DNA from: Liopterus haemorrhoidalis
Taxonomy: Eukaryota > Arthropoda > Insecta > Coleoptera > Dytiscidae
DNA: 64,000 nt
NCBI GenBank assembly: GCA_963971575.1
Contig: OZ020616.1
Location: forward strand, 59,130,907 to 59,194,906
Direction of reading: 5' to 3'
Part shown: positions 21,750-33,250 of the stretch, piece after piece
Layout: the number at the start of each line of letters is the position of its first letter
Position numbering within the stretch: position 1 is the stretch's first letter
Position numbers and translations under genes: made by a program
Notes under the pieces: generated by a model
Told to the model about the DNA's origin: nothing
The model's database searches: none
What the model saw: only the letters and a program-made list of their open reading frames with translations

Positions 21750-22830
21750 TGGCGGTATTCTGAAGTTTCCATCGTAACACCCGTAAACTTAACACCAATG
21801 AAAATAACACTGCTCTATTAAAACAGATTTAACATCGCTGAAAAAATCAGTATTCTGAACAACCCGATGTAAAATCCAATGTTACAATTTGTTTCCGGTG
21901 TAGAATTAACACTGGGGCTAACTTCACGTTTGTTTTGACAGCCGTGTAAGAATTGTTTTGTTGGGTTAACGTTTTTAAAACGGTTAAATAATTATTTATA
22001 AATTAGAAATAAAAACAGAAGACATTAAAAATGTAACTACTATTGCAGAAAAATCTAATTTGAAGGCTAAACCAAATGTTACTGCAGGATTAGGTACGGG
22101 TTATAATTATTAATGGAATTCCAGTGTTTGATGTCGTTCATATTACTACAAAACCTATTTCTTTTGTTTTGAATTGTAAATCAACATGGGTTTTTACAAT
22201 TCAGGTAATTTTAACACAGGTAATTTCGACCCTTTTTAATGAGAGTACTTTCTCAGAAAAATTTTCTAATCTGTAACATATGTAATCACAGGGATTGAGG
22301 GGTTGTTTAACCCCGGTAATTCCTACCAAAGATCTCTTACATAAATAGGATAGTTTGTAAAAATAGATCAGTCACACCGTTGAGTTACTTGAAAACGGTA
22401 TATATTGCAAAGTTCTAGAATTTAAAAAAAATGAGTGAATCGCTTCAAAATGTATCGTTCGAACAGTACGTATTTTACATGTTAAAAGAAACTTAATGTT
22501 ATTTTGGTAAAAATTCCATTCTGTACTTCGGTATTGAGTGGAATTTGAGCCGTTATTTTTTAAGCTTATAAAATAAATTTTCTTTTCTATATAGACAATC
22601 ACGAAAGCGAAGTGATTTTAGTTGAAAATTTGTTCAAAATAAAATTTAACACCACTCTAATCTCAATTCCGTCGAGCTCTTTGCTAGCGGTTAATCTAAC
22701 AACTAAAATGTTAATTCACATCGACGAACGTTAACATAGCGACGTTTCAGAATACCGTTTTTCTAACATCGTTCAATTTCGGGCGATTCCGTCGATGTGC
22801 AACTTAACATCTAACTTCAGAATACCGCCA
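21750..22830. mobile_element. TIR element in a TTAA context
   Basis: TGGCGGTATTCTGAAGTT at the left is matched by the inverse AACTTCAGAATACCGCCA at the right, an 18-bp perfect TIR, with TTAA outside both ends (21746-21749, 22831-22834). A further AGAATACCG copy lies inside at about 22750. TTAA could be a piggyBac-type duplication, or TAA/TTA a Harbinger one; I cannot separate them. The interior shows no recognisable transposase. Confidence 0.75.
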
Positions 22831-22849
22831 TTAAGTTATTATGAAAGTC

Positions 22850-23520
22850 ACTACAAATATCTTGTGATAACGTTACTAGACAGTAACTATTAGATATTTT
22901 TTTACCGAACTGATCTGATTGTTGTTCAATTTAGTGTGGTCCTATTTCCTTCATCAATCTGACCGCATGTGTCAAATAACAAATCAATTGTTTTATCAAA
23001 TTTAGCCTGTTGTCTCCTTTGGTGAAGTGGGGAAACCACTTGAGATGTCCACGATCGAGCCGACGGTTGCCGAGAGACGGGTGCGGGAGAGGCGGACGTA
23101 TCGAATCACATCTCATATTAACTGTCCACTTCATTGCCCTCAGTATCCCTGACACACGTCCAGGGAACGTCAAAAGTTTCCAAGAAAAAACATAAAAAAG
23201 AGATAAAGTATAAGAAGCTAAAACTAAATAAAAAGTAGGAAAATCGAGAAACTGCCAAACTATAAATAAGCCCCATATGGCCCAAACATTCTAACAAAAT
23301 GTTGAGGGATAAGAAAACGCCTGTAATTTTATCATCATATACTCTAACAAATAAAATGTACCGGTTCAAGGCCGCTTATAAACTTTATTAAAGACAGTAG
23401 ACAGTTTGTATTTTATCTTTTTCCCGCAATTTTGTGTTTTGTTAGGTTAAGTTTATGTATGCATTATTAAGTGTTTTTCGTTTTCTACAAACTTATCTGC
23501 TTTAATTTTCGGAATTAATT
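22850..23520. other. Unassigned region
   Basis: Short frames at 22931-23369 on the minus strand and 23010-23195 on the plus strand overlap with no domain. A GC-richer patch lies at 23030-23110. Confidence 0.3.
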
Positions 23521-23548
23521 AATTTTAATTGAATTTGAGGCTTTTGAA

Positions 23549-24187
23549 ATGGAAGCTCCAGGAGGTAAAAAAAAGTCATTTTCGACATCTGCACTATTTT
23601 GCCTTTCGTCGTGGTCAAAAATCTACGGAAGCAGCTCGCGACATTTGTGACGTATATGGAGTAGATGCTATAGCTCCGAGAACCGCGCAAGATTGGTCTT
23701 CCAAGTTTGAAAATGGCAATTTTGACCTTGGTGATGCACCTCACTCCGGCCGACCTGCCGACATCGATGATCATCTCAAGATGTTTTTGAAGGAAGATGG
23801 CCGTTAAACAACACGAGAGTTGGCCGAAAAGATGGAATGCTCCTTTACGACCATCGCTAACCATCTTTACTCCATAGGCTTTACTCAAAAACTTGGGAAT
23901 TGGGTGCCACATAACTTGAGCGATGGCCACAAGATCTCAATGATCTCAAATGGGAGGTTCCATCGCATCCGCCATACACTTCGGACCTTGCGCCAACGGA
24001 TTATCACCTTTACCGCTCCATGTCGAACCAAATGAGGGAAGTACCCGTCGCTAACGATGAAGATCTCAAAACCTGGCTCACAAACTTCAACACAAAATCA
24101 AAAGATTTTTGGCGAGACGGCATCAACAAGTTGGTCGATAGGTGGAAACAGGTTGTAAATAATGATGGAGAATATATTATTGATTAA
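23549..24187 (+). pseudogene. Mariner transposase remnant, core deleted
   Basis: The N-terminal HTH is clear: RRGQKSTEAARDICDVYG, then TAQDWSSKFENGNFDLGDAP with HSGRPADID. After a TAA at 23805-23807 the second HTH follows in frame (TRELAEKMECSFTTIANHLY and KLGNWVPHNLSDG). The sequence then jumps to a C-terminal segment in another frame (DLKTWLTNFNTKSKDFWRDG and INKLVDRWKQVV). The DD34D aspartates are lost. A right terminal sequence ending ACACAACCCAA before TA lies at 24262, and a decayed left one near 23400. Confidence 0.8.
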
Positions 24188-24324
24188 TTTGTTACTATAA
24201 TTATTGTTTTCTTCAATAAATCTTATAAACAAAAAAACGCGGGAATTTATTACACAACCCAATATATTCACCATTTTAAGCCATCCCTTTACTTCACGAC
24301 GTATTAAAATAATTCTTGTATTTA

Positions 24325-24425
24325 TTTAGAGTTTTGTAGATATGACTAAAAAACCCTTATAACCTCACTCTTTTGTCTGTTATTGATCTCCCTCTGTATA
24401 TATGATGGTCGGTAAAAATTGGATG
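24325..24425 (-). repeat. Chimeric scrap of families A and B
   Basis: GAGTTTTGTAGATATGACTA and AAAAAACCCTTATAACCTCA match the 3' end of family A on the minus strand. Within 60 bp it passes into TATATATGATGGTCGGTAAA, the terminal words of family B. This suggests one copy inserted next to, or recombined with, the other. Confidence 0.5.
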
Positions 24426-24944
24426 GTCGGTAGATTCCAACATAATATTAAAATTAAATTGTTGTATTGAATAGTTGTGTGTTTGAATTGGTTTATTATC
24501 ATAATTGAAATTCCAATAGGCAGCAAATCATAGATGTACATGTCTGAAATACCAGTCCGTTCGACTGAATTACGATTCTATTAGTGTTTAACGGGCTTAA
24601 TTAAGACAGCGCGCGAGAGTAACACGGCGTTACAGCAGTTACAGGACATTTACACAGAATTACATAGCGGGCCCGGGATACGTAGGCCTTCCCGCAAGCC
24701 ACGGCCGAGATATCCCAAACAACTTTCCAACCAAGGGAATCTGGGGAGACGGATATTCTGTTGATAATTCACAGAAATTTGTCAGCTAACTTCCCAACTA
24801 ATATCGAAGGAAACTTTACGATTTAATAATAGATATTTGATACAAGAATCAAAATTATAACTTTAGCACGTGAAATTTAAACTATTTATGTTAATTTAAA
24901 GTATAAAGAAACACTCATGGAAAGCATGACAAAGCATGAAAAGA

Positions 24945-25282
24945 AATAAATAACAACAAACTACGAGGAATAAAAGAGGACACAAAAAAATGGCACACAT
25001 TCAATAAAAGGAAACAACAAATAACCGTTACCAGATTTCGCATTGGCCATACTTTTTAGCAACCCATAAATACATACTGGATAAATCCGAGCCAACCAAA
25101 TGCAACTTATGTAACACCCAACTAACCGTTGAATATCTCCTGATCGCATGCCCAAAGTACTCAAGAGAAAGACAGAAAAATAAAATACCACCAACATTGA
25201 AGGAAGCCCTCTCCAACAACATGGAAATAACGGAACGGATACTACAGTTCACAGAAGAAAGTGACTTCGCCCCACACATATA
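24945..25282 (+). pseudogene. Non-LTR retrotransposon C-terminus
   Basis: With frameshifts, the plus strand reads TNNKLRGIKEDTKKW and KQQITVTRFRIGHT, then KCNLCNTQLTVEYLLIACPK with the C-x2-C...C knuckle (histidine replaced by tyrosine), and ends ...ESDFAPHI before a TAA. It is related to the LINE fragments at 14.8-15.6, 41.7-42.65 and 60.4-61.15 kb. A short A-rich tail follows at about 25405. Confidence 0.7.
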
Positions 25283-25496
25283 AAACAAATAAAACATCAA
25301 AATATATGTATATACTTACTAGTTTAATCAATATGTATTATTTAATGTAATTATAATGTACAGGGACACTTTTGTAGTGGATATGTCTTAAATTGTTTAA
25401 ATAAAAAATATTTAAAAAAAACACACTCACGAGTATAGATCAGCGTCACTAAACCGGATTTTCTCAATCTCAGAACCCTAGAGTTCCATAATAATA

Positions 25497-26118
25497 CAAG
25501 GGATGTTTCCAAAGTTCTGGGAATTTAGCTATAATTTTTATTATTTTGTTAATTTTCGTCAATATTACAATGTAGTTTTTCAACATAATCTCCATTTAAC
25601 TGAATACATTTATCCCAACGATAAAGTAATTTTTTTTGCCGTCCTCAAAGAACTTTCCTATTGAGTTTCTGTTCTGGTCCTAACAGCCTTGGCACCCAGC
25701 GCGGCGAAACCTTGCTAACGCCCAAACAATCATGCAAGATGTTATGAACTTGTGTACCTATCCCTAGGCGCACACTAATTTGACGAATAGTCATTCGCCT
25801 GTCCTCTTTCAGTAGGTCTTCGACGGCAGTAATGTTTCTTTCATTTACCGACGTGCTTGGGCGCCCACTGCGTGGATCGTCTTCTAGTGATGTTCTACCG
25901 GTTTTAAAACGATCGATCCACCGATAAACAGTACAGTTTTGGATTCTGCAGGCTCACCAAATACTCCTTGCAGACGCTGAATAATTTCTGATGTTTTCAC
26001 ACCTTCTTTCCACAAAAAGAAAATTATTGCTCTTTGAGATTTTGCTGCGTCTTCCATGGTTACAAAAACAGTGCTATGAAAACGCGTCTATATCAGTCGA
26101 ACACCTAAATCAGAATAA
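25497..26118 (-). mobile_element. Mariner deletion derivative, 5'-truncated
   Basis: This is an inverted relative of the element at 2475-3592. Its 3' TIR (CAAGGGATGTTTCC) is at 25497 behind TA. On the minus strand the transposase begins MEDAAKSQRA at about 26057 and runs through KTSEIIQRLQGVFGE, a frameshift and DPRSGRPSTS. It then reads ISVRLGIGTQVHNILHDCLG and jumps to KLLYRWDKCIQLNGDYVEKL. The core deletion matches the other copy. The 5' TIR is missing: similarity stops near 26118. Confidence 0.85.
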
Positions 26119-26144
26119 ATCAGCCAATAAACATCGTCCTGCTA

Positions 26145-26300
26145 GATTTTGAGACAAAAAACATTTTGGTCATCGAATTATCCTGTCCAGCTGTGAAGAA
26201 CGTCGCTCTTAAAAAGGACGAGAAGAGAACTAAGTACCTAGATCTCTTGTCCTCTTGCTTAAAAAGCTGTGTCCAGGGTACAAAGTTAAGCTTATAGTAC
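26145..26300 (+). pseudogene. Non-LTR retrotransposon C-terminal scrap
   Basis: The plus strand reads ILVIELSCPAVKNVALKKDE, then KRTKYLDLLSSC, followed by VQGTKLSL and a stop. The pattern (E-S-CP, then ...K..KY..L...C) is the segment after the reverse transcriptase in some LINEs. A diverged partner of the same segment is at about 28225-28330 (EISRPDEKNN...KRSKYMDLLSELRK). Confidence 0.45.
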
Positions 26301-26309
26301 TGTTAATTG

Positions 26310-27140
26310 TTTTGGGTGGTTTAATAGCCTCCTAACGAAGAGAAATCGAGTCAGATCATCTGCCACCTCTATGATCTGCAGGATGTAGAAAGCAGTGTTG
26401 CTCGAGTCACTTCGTATTGACACTGGACCCGGTAATTTCCGCGTCTACATATCGCCTGACATGCAACTGTGAGTATTTAGTTCAACTAGTCTCTAACATG
26501 ACGTGGCACAAAAGGTTACTGAAGTTTGCGATTAGTGGCCACTTGTCAAGATCTGATAAACCCCAAATAAAAATAAGTAGTTCGGAACTTAAGTTAATGC
26601 TGTAGGTTCCATAAGTGTTCTTAACACAACACACACAACACATGTGTATGTGGGAAAATTAACCAAACTTTCGGAACCGAGTAAGACACTTTAAGAAGTA
26701 TTGGAGACCTAATCGCCTTTATGTAAGGTCCTTTGCAGATGTTCAGTTTTGATCTCATTTGATCGTATCAGTCAATATGTACGTTGTTAATTATCATGTG
26801 TACAGAGAGAAACAGCCAGTTGCGAATGTTCAGTACGGTGGCAAGATCACATGAACAAGACGGCATTGCACTAAGGTATGTGCAAATCAAATACCACACT
26901 AGACACCCTAATTAACTAACTACATAACAGGCATTAACTCGCGCAAGAGCTGCTCTAACAAACGTCTTACACACCTACACATAAAAATTATAATTTTTCA
27001 TATGATTACACAGTTTAATTTGACCTGAAGTTAATTTTTTTCTGGTCCATACAAATTGTGAATTAACATTATATATACGTTATAATAAATCATTGTTTGT
27101 TGGTATTGCGGTCGTTATCTTTTAAACAGCATTGTTGTGA
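26310..27140. other. Unassigned region
   Basis: The ORF at 26417-26605 shows no domain. The rest is AT-rich with no element ends that I can pair. Confidence 0.3.
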
Positions 27141-27144
27141 CACC

Positions 27145-27871
27145 AAGCTTAAAGTCTGCACTAGAAATAACATACTTCGGAAATTAATAGGGTTCCCACA
27201 ACCGGAGGTTTTACGCTTTTAACATCGGCTCTAGCTTTGAATTTTTCTGCTGTCGAATATGCGGCACCAGTTTGGAATAACTCGGTGCATGCTAAACGTG
27301 TAGATACGGCGATAAACGACACTGTCCGAATAGTAACAGGATGTTTAAAACCAACACCTGTTAATAAACTATATCCCATCATTGGAAAAGCACCTACAGA
27401 TATCAGAAGACAGGTCGCCACAGAAGCAGAAAAATTTAAGGCGGATACAGACCACAGACACCCACTGTTTGATCACGAAGCTGAAACAAGCAGGCTTAAT
27501 TTCCGAAAAAGTTTTTACGTTCTACAACTGCCACATCGCTCACTCCCATGAACCGGAGGATAGAATTCTGGAGGGAGCAAGCGTTGGCCACCTGGATTGC
27601 ACCTAAAGAACAACTGAGTTTTAGTCATCAGTTACAATATACAACGTGGAGAGCGCTGAACAGACTCCGTACTGGTGTTACTAGGTGTAAAGACAACTTA
27701 AAGAAGTGGGGATACATTGCTGGAAGTGCAGAATGCGACTGCGGAAAATACCAGAATTACCAACATCTACTGGTTTGTACAAACACAGGAGGTATCTGCC
27801 CACCTGACGACCTCAATGATGCCAATGACGAAGCGCTCTTGGTAACTAGATTTTGGGAGAAGTGTATATGA
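27145..27871 (+). pseudogene. Non-LTR retrotransposon C-terminal region (fourth type)
   Basis: The reading is LKVCTRNNILRKL, then LNFSAVEYAAPVWNNSVHAK, ...TGCLKPTPVNKLYPIIGKAP and HPLFDHEA. After a stop/frameshift near 27551 come RIEFWREQALATWI and a cysteine motif, CDCGKYQNYQHLLVC. These are the hallmarks of the region after the reverse transcriptase in a common arthropod LINE family (A-EYA-PVW and the C-C-H-C terminus). It is broken into at least two frames and lacks the RT core. Confidence 0.7.
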
Positions 27872-27899
27872 CGTGGTATTGCGGATACGAAATGATGAT

Positions 27900-28170
27900 G
27901 ATCGTTTGTTAAAATCTTACGGTATCAGCGGTAATCTATATCAATGGCTCGAGTCAAAATTTTGAAACAATATCTGATACTTCAGGTGTTCCACAAGGTT
28001 CTGACCTTGGGCCGATCTTATTCTTACTTTTTGTTAACGATATCGGCTACAAGGTGGCATATGCTTCATATCTGATATTCGTTGACGACATGAAGTTGTT
28101 TTTGAAAGTTAAAAACACTGTCAATAGAGTTGAGCTGCAATCAGACTTCTGCATAATTGAAAGTTGGTGA
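27900..28170 (+). pseudogene. Reverse transcriptase fragment (jockey-like)
   Basis: It reads LLKSYGISGNLYQWLESKF, then after a frame change SDTSGVPQGSDLGPILFLLF, VNDIGYKVAYASYLIF and VDDMKLFLKVKN. GVPQGS..GP.LF is the RT motif B region, and VDDMKLF corresponds to the catalytic (Y/F)xDD box with the first residue changed. It is probably the RT of the LINE whose C-terminal part lies just upstream, rearranged in order, or a separate insertion. Confidence 0.75.
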
Positions 28171-28179
28171 ATAAGGAAG

Positions 28180-29410
28180 TTGTTTATCTACAACTACAAG
28201 CCTCGTAGCAGTGATCGAAATTTCAAGACCTGATGAAAAGAATAACTCTATCAAGCAGGAGGAAAAGAGGTCCAAGTATATGGATCTCTTGTCCGAGCTT
28301 AGAAAGCTGTACTCCCAACTATTTAAATCATGAAAATAAAATAAAATTTCGAAACTGTCTCGTATATCTATTTTTCTAGAATTATTTGGAACCGAGGAGC
28401 TTTAGTACCCGAAGTGAGGAGCCTCTGTTCTACCTCTGGTGGATTGTTGATGTTAAAATTCAGTTTGATAAGGGCATTGTTCCAAGTCGCTTTGTTTCAA
28501 ACCACGTGGGGTATATCAGTAATATTTGTCTATCTGAATTGCAATTCCCAAACTCATCTGTGAGTTACAACCCTGAATATGCTTTGCGATAATTCGGTTA
28601 ATTTGTTAAAACATGTTTTGAAAACTTTTTACGCGTAATGTGTATTTTATAATGAATATTAATGTTTTAATTGAATTAGGCCGGGTTTGTCCACAGTTCT
28701 GTACCAGATCGTTCATTTACAGGTTTCAACAAAAATCAGGGACACTGCTTTTAACTTAAATTTTATTTGACTAATAGTATGTACCGTAAATATATAAAAA
28801 TTAATGGATTAGAGGAAATAAGAATTAGCATTTACAGCAAAACACCCCTGTAACAATATAGTGCCGGAGGTTAATATAGAATCAGTATATCTAGACGTAC
28901 ATTGTAACGAATTTCCAGTCTCTTCTCGAAGATAATAACTGTTCAAAGTTTGTATGAAGTATGTGGAGTAGTGCGGATTCAACTGGCAGAGTCTCGACTC
29001 CATTGTGAGCTGTGACATCAATATATTCCCCATTCATGGCCGACAATAAACTCCATCTAAAGTGGCACACACTTACAAAATCTTTCATTTATTTTTACCA
29101 ACCGAGAAACATTGCCAACGGCTAATTTCACGGATTAAAAAATATTAATCTCAAACAGAAAACATTTTTCACACTTCCACAAATTGTACACGACTAATAT
29201 AACAACTTGTTTTATGGAAGATGCGTTGCATACACATGATTGCAGCACCATAAAAACAAGGCAGATGAATATAGTGTATAGCACAGATAACTAGAAAAAA
29301 AATAATGTAAAGAAGATTTTGGATGAAAGAATGAAAACCACTTAGTCCGTGCGTACGACCTCGCAAAAGGCACTGGTGAGCTAATAGCTTACAAAAGCAA
29401 AATTTATAGT
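28180..29410. other. Unassigned region with weak ORFs
   Basis: An EISRPDEKNN...KYMDLLSELRK segment (28225-28330) is LINE-like. ORFs at 28386-28592 (plus) and 28891-29088 (minus, MKDFVSVCHFRWSLLSAMNG...) have near-coding composition, but I recognise no family and no splice sites decide the matter. Confidence 0.3.
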
Positions 29411-29421
29411 AAGGATAACAT

Positions 29422-30614
29422 AAAAAATGATTTCTTTTTTAATTTAATGGCCTTTGCTGCTGTAGCAATTAGCCAACCGAAAGATTTAATAAAAATTGAT
29501 GTGAAGTGTGAATTTTCACACATTTCAGGGTTTCGCAGGTATTTATTAACTGTGTTATGATTATTTGGGATGCCAAAACAAATTTTATGTCAAAATATTT
29601 TTTATGAATTTTAATTCGAAAGCCTAATACCATTATTTAAGTTTCTAAATATGTGCAGTATTTTTTTTATATATCAAGGTTCATTAAGATTTTGAAAATT
29701 GCGCCTATGGCTTCCATTGGTTGCTTAAATCATAAGCCTCGCCCTCTGATACCTTCAAATATAGAATTAAATTATAATTTTAACACTTCCCACTGGTTAT
29801 TAAATTTACGCTTTTAAAAATTAAATGCCAAATACCAAAATATAACTAGAATTTTGACAAAATAATTTAAACAAAATAAAAATGCAAAAAAAAAAACTGA
29901 AAAAATAAAAATTGACGGGATTCGAAGACAGTTTCTTACAGCAGTTTCAAATCACTAAGCGTCAACGTTACCACTGTGCTATACAGGATAACTCGTTTAC
30001 TATGTTAAATAGCGGATTAAATATATTACATATTTTCCTTAAAAACACAAAAAATGCGTTATTTTCCGAAAACATAATCTGATAAAAAATTCCTGTTGTA
30101 CTATTCCGGTTCACACCAATGTACATTACTGAGAATTTTTTCAGATTTTTAGTTTAAACCATCTGGGCTACAGGGTGAGGGACAAAAATTTTTTTGCACA
30201 TTTTTGGCAAAAATCACATCAAAATAATTTATTTTGCAAAAATAAAAATTTGATCGTTAATCCACGTACTAAGGGCTTTCATTTGATACCCTACTCAGAA
30301 TTTAAAAAAAATATTTTTGTTTTCGATGAGCACATATTTGTTTATATTTTTAGGGGGGTATGTTTTTTAGATGTTTTAGTATTTTTCTATGTGCGGGTCA
30401 AAGAGTTTTATAAGCATGCCAAATTTCAACTCTCTAGGTTTAGCCGTTTGGCTACAATTTTTACCGAACAGACAGACAGACAGACAGACAGACGACAAAA
30501 TGACGGTATAAGGGTTTTTTGGTCATACCTACAAAACCCTAAAAATGATTTCTTATTTAATTTAATGGCCTTTGCTGCTGTAACAATTAGCCAACCAAAA
30601 GATTTAATAAAAAT
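29422..30614 (+). repeat. Composite bounded by ~75-bp direct repeats
   Basis: TTTAATGGCCTTTGCTGCTG, with its flanks ATGATTTCTT and AAAGATTTAATAAAAAT, occurs at 29422-29496 and again at 30541-30614 in the same orientation, about 95 percent alike by eye. The repeated piece is itself the inverted 3' tail of the SINE family. Between the two lies a full family D/A unit. This may be a tandem duplication or an insertion with a long flanking duplication. Confidence 0.7.
29496..30546 (+). repeat. Longest family D-A unit
   Basis: It begins with the head TTGATGTGAAGTGTGAATTT, containing the palindrome GTGTGAATTTTCACAC. The body to about 30002 is shared with 36292-36860 and includes a minus-strand tRNA-like stretch at 29925-29990. 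It continues into the family A body, with a GACA tract at 30470-30493 and the terminal AGGGTTTT/AAAACCCT hairpin. There is no substantial coding sequence: the ORF at 30175-30639 is a chance frame running into the flank. Confidence 0.75.
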
Positions 30615-30619
30615 GAAGA

Positions 30620-31764
30620 AATCAACGCAGAATTTCTAGAAATTATAAATAATGAATTCGAAAAAATACTTAAACTGGATACGTGTGGATGGTGCCTTCT
30701 TCAATTCGATGGGTATGCTTAAAAATATAGAAGCAGAGTTACAAATTTTGCGGAGAAAGGTTTACAATTTATAAGAATTGCATAATGTTTAAAATGATAA
30801 ATTTTATGCAATAATTTTCGTAAACCGTGTTATTTCTCGCAATATTCCATAAGTCAGGAATGAGCTATGTGCTACCTCTTATCTTTTACGAGTTACCTCC
30901 TCTGTCTACATGGTCGGATAAATCATGACCGTCGAGGAATTATTTAAAAAATGATGTCGACCGCTTCAGTCGAGACATGAACTAAAGACTAAAGCACCAG
31001 ATGGAACAGCTCGAGATGAAAAGTGTGTTAATATTTTACAAGATAAATTTACCTCCATAACCTTTTACGGATTATTAAGTCGAGGAAGCTTAAAAAAATG
31101 GCAGCCCATCATTTATTATTTAGATTAAAGGTGTTAAAAAGTATGAACCGGAAGTAAATATGAATTATCACCAGAGGGATATTAAAAAATATTCAAAAAA
31201 TTGTTGAACTTGTAGCAAATTTAATTTTTGTTTTAGGACAATAGATACAAAATTTGTTGCGGTCATTCTGGGCTTTTTGTCTTATGGTTGGTTTATATAC
31301 GGAACAAGAATAAGGAATAGGAAATAAGAATAGTACACAAGAATAAAAAATATTAAACCGTTTATATAGGACATAACATTTCGTCGCTGCGCCTGCGTAC
31401 TTGCGTTGGCCTGTGTTTAACGTTTGTCACTTGACAGGTTCTGATTCATAAAACCTTTTAAAAAATTTCGTTTATTACCGTTAAAAACATTTTATTGTTG
31501 TTTACAACCCTCTGATCACAACTGAAAAACATCTGTTGAACAAACTTTATTATGGCAGACATTTTGATTGCTGTGCGCAGGCTTATCGTGTCTTATTCTT
31601 GAAATAAGAATAAAAATGTTGAATGTTACCAACTATTCTTATGTTTAAGTTAAATTTCATTCCTACATAAACCGATATACGGCGCAGCCATGTTTTAACA
31701 TCTTGTGCACTATTCTTATTTCCTATTCCTTATTCTTGTTCCGTATATAAACCAAGCATTAATC
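30620..31764. other. Unassigned AT-rich region with an inverted pair
   Basis: TTTATATACGGAACAAGAAT at about 31290 and its inverse ATTCTTGTTCCGTATATAAA at about 31733 are 20-bp inverted repeats, with AAGAATAAGGAATAGGAAAT also paired. They bracket a 460-bp block that is probably a MITE at about 31285-31755. I see no gene. Confidence 0.5.
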
Positions 31765-33250
31765 CCCTCCAACTTGATTTGTTAAATTTTATTTTAATGG
31801 CCTTTGCTGCTTCGGCAATTAGCCAGGACAATTATTATTTTTTGAAAATGCCATGCCTGAACGGTATTCGAACCCGAGACCTTAGCAACGCAGATCACAT
31901 GTCTTACCACTACGCTACGCCCATTTTTGTTTTGGAGCTTCTGAAAAATTTAGCAAAATACGAAATTTTTGAAAGTATTCGTGACCATATCTCAAAAACT
32001 AAAAGAGATAGGGACATGCGGTTAGAATTTTTGAAATCCTGAGGTCCTAAATGGTCTTAAGTCATACTTTGAAACAAATCTGGAAAAAAAAATATTTTTT
32101 GAAAATTTCGAAAATTAAAAAAATTCTATTTCAAAAATGGTAAAAGGTAGATACCTGCAATTTGAATTTTTAAAATCCTTATATATGTTATAATCTAGAA
32201 AAATTTAGGACCGTATTTGTAAGGCCCATTTTTGTTTTGGAGCATCTGAAAAATTTATCAAAATATGACATTTTTAAAAATTTGCGTGATCATATCTCAA
32301 AAACTAAAAAAGATACGGATCTGCGGTTGGAATTTTTGAAATCCTGAGGTCCTAAATGGCCTTGGACCACATTTTGAAGGAAATCCGAAACAGAAAATTT
32401 TTTTGAAAATTTTTTAAATTTTCGATGTTTCAAAAAAAAATATCTCATAAACGGTAAGAGAGAGTGAAATGCGGTTTAAATTTTTGAAATCCTCGTATGC
32501 TTTTTAGTCTAGAAAAAAAATGGGGCCTTAATAGCCCAACTATTCCAATAAATATGAATTTTAAACAAAATACTTGAAAATGGCCTAAAATCAAAAAAAT
32601 CGTAAGGGGTACCCCTTACGACTTTTTCGATTTTTGGCCATTTTCAAAGGTTTTGTTTGACGACTCGTATTTATTGTAAAAGTTGGATTATTAAGGCCCC
32701 ATTTTTTTTCTAGACTAAACAATATACGAAGATTTCAAAAATTTAAACCGTATTTCACTATCTTTTACCGTTTCTGAGCTAGAATTTTTTGAAAATTTGA
32801 TAAAATTTTCAAAAATTTCAAATTTTTCCAAAAAATTATTTTGTTTAGGTTTTTCTTCAAAATGTGGTACAAGGCCATTTAGGACCTCAGGATTTCAAAA
32901 ATTCCCACCGCAGGTCCATATCTCTTTTAGTTTTTGAGATATGGTCACGCAAGTTTTTAAAAAAGTCGTATATTGATAAATTTTCCAGAAGCTTCAAAAC
33001 AAAAAAGAGCCTCACAAATACGGCCTCAATTTTTTTTCTAGACTATAACATATACAAGTATTTTAAAAATTCAAATTGCAGGTATCTACCTTTTACCGTT
33101 TTTGAAATAGATTTTTTTTAAATTTCCAAAAAATATTTTTGTTCGAGATTTATTTCAAAATATGATGTAAGCCCATTTAGGACATGAGAATTAAAAAAAT
33201 GCAGCAAAGGCCATTAAAACAAAACTTAGCAAATCAAGTTGGAGGGTGAA
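31765..33250. repeat. 1.48-kb imperfect palindrome
   Basis: The axis lies at 32610/32611 in CGTAAGGGGTACCCCTTACG, which is perfectly self-complementary. Both arms carry the same landmarks in mirror order: TAGTCTAGAAAAAAAATGGG, GAAATCCTGAGGTCCTAAAT, GGTAAAAGGTAGATACCTGC, and at the outside TTGGAGGG/CCCTCCAA with the SINE tail GCAGCAAAGGCCATT. The left arm is longer by about 200 bp, mainly because it keeps a full SINE head that the right arm lacks. Each arm also contains a ~300-bp internal direct duplication. A transcript would fold into a long hairpin. The ORFs here are low-complexity and not credible genes. Confidence 0.85.
31778..31935 (-). mobile_element. tRNA-derived SINE (minus strand)
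   Basis: On the minus strand the copy starts with an A-box-like TAGCGTAGTGGTAAGAC and has a B box GGTTCGAATACC (31863-31874). A short body with CCTGGCTAATTGCCGAAGCA follows, then the tail AAAGGCCATTAAAATAAAAT. It matches the SINE at 46481-46616 in head and tail. It sits in the left arm of the palindrome. The tRNA-like part does not fold as a functional tRNA, lacking a paired acceptor stem. Confidence 0.75.

Noticed and set aside
31860..31925. Possible tRNA gene on the minus strand
   Set aside because: The A and B boxes are present but no acceptor stem pairs, and the sequence continues into a SINE body and tail, so it is a SINE head.
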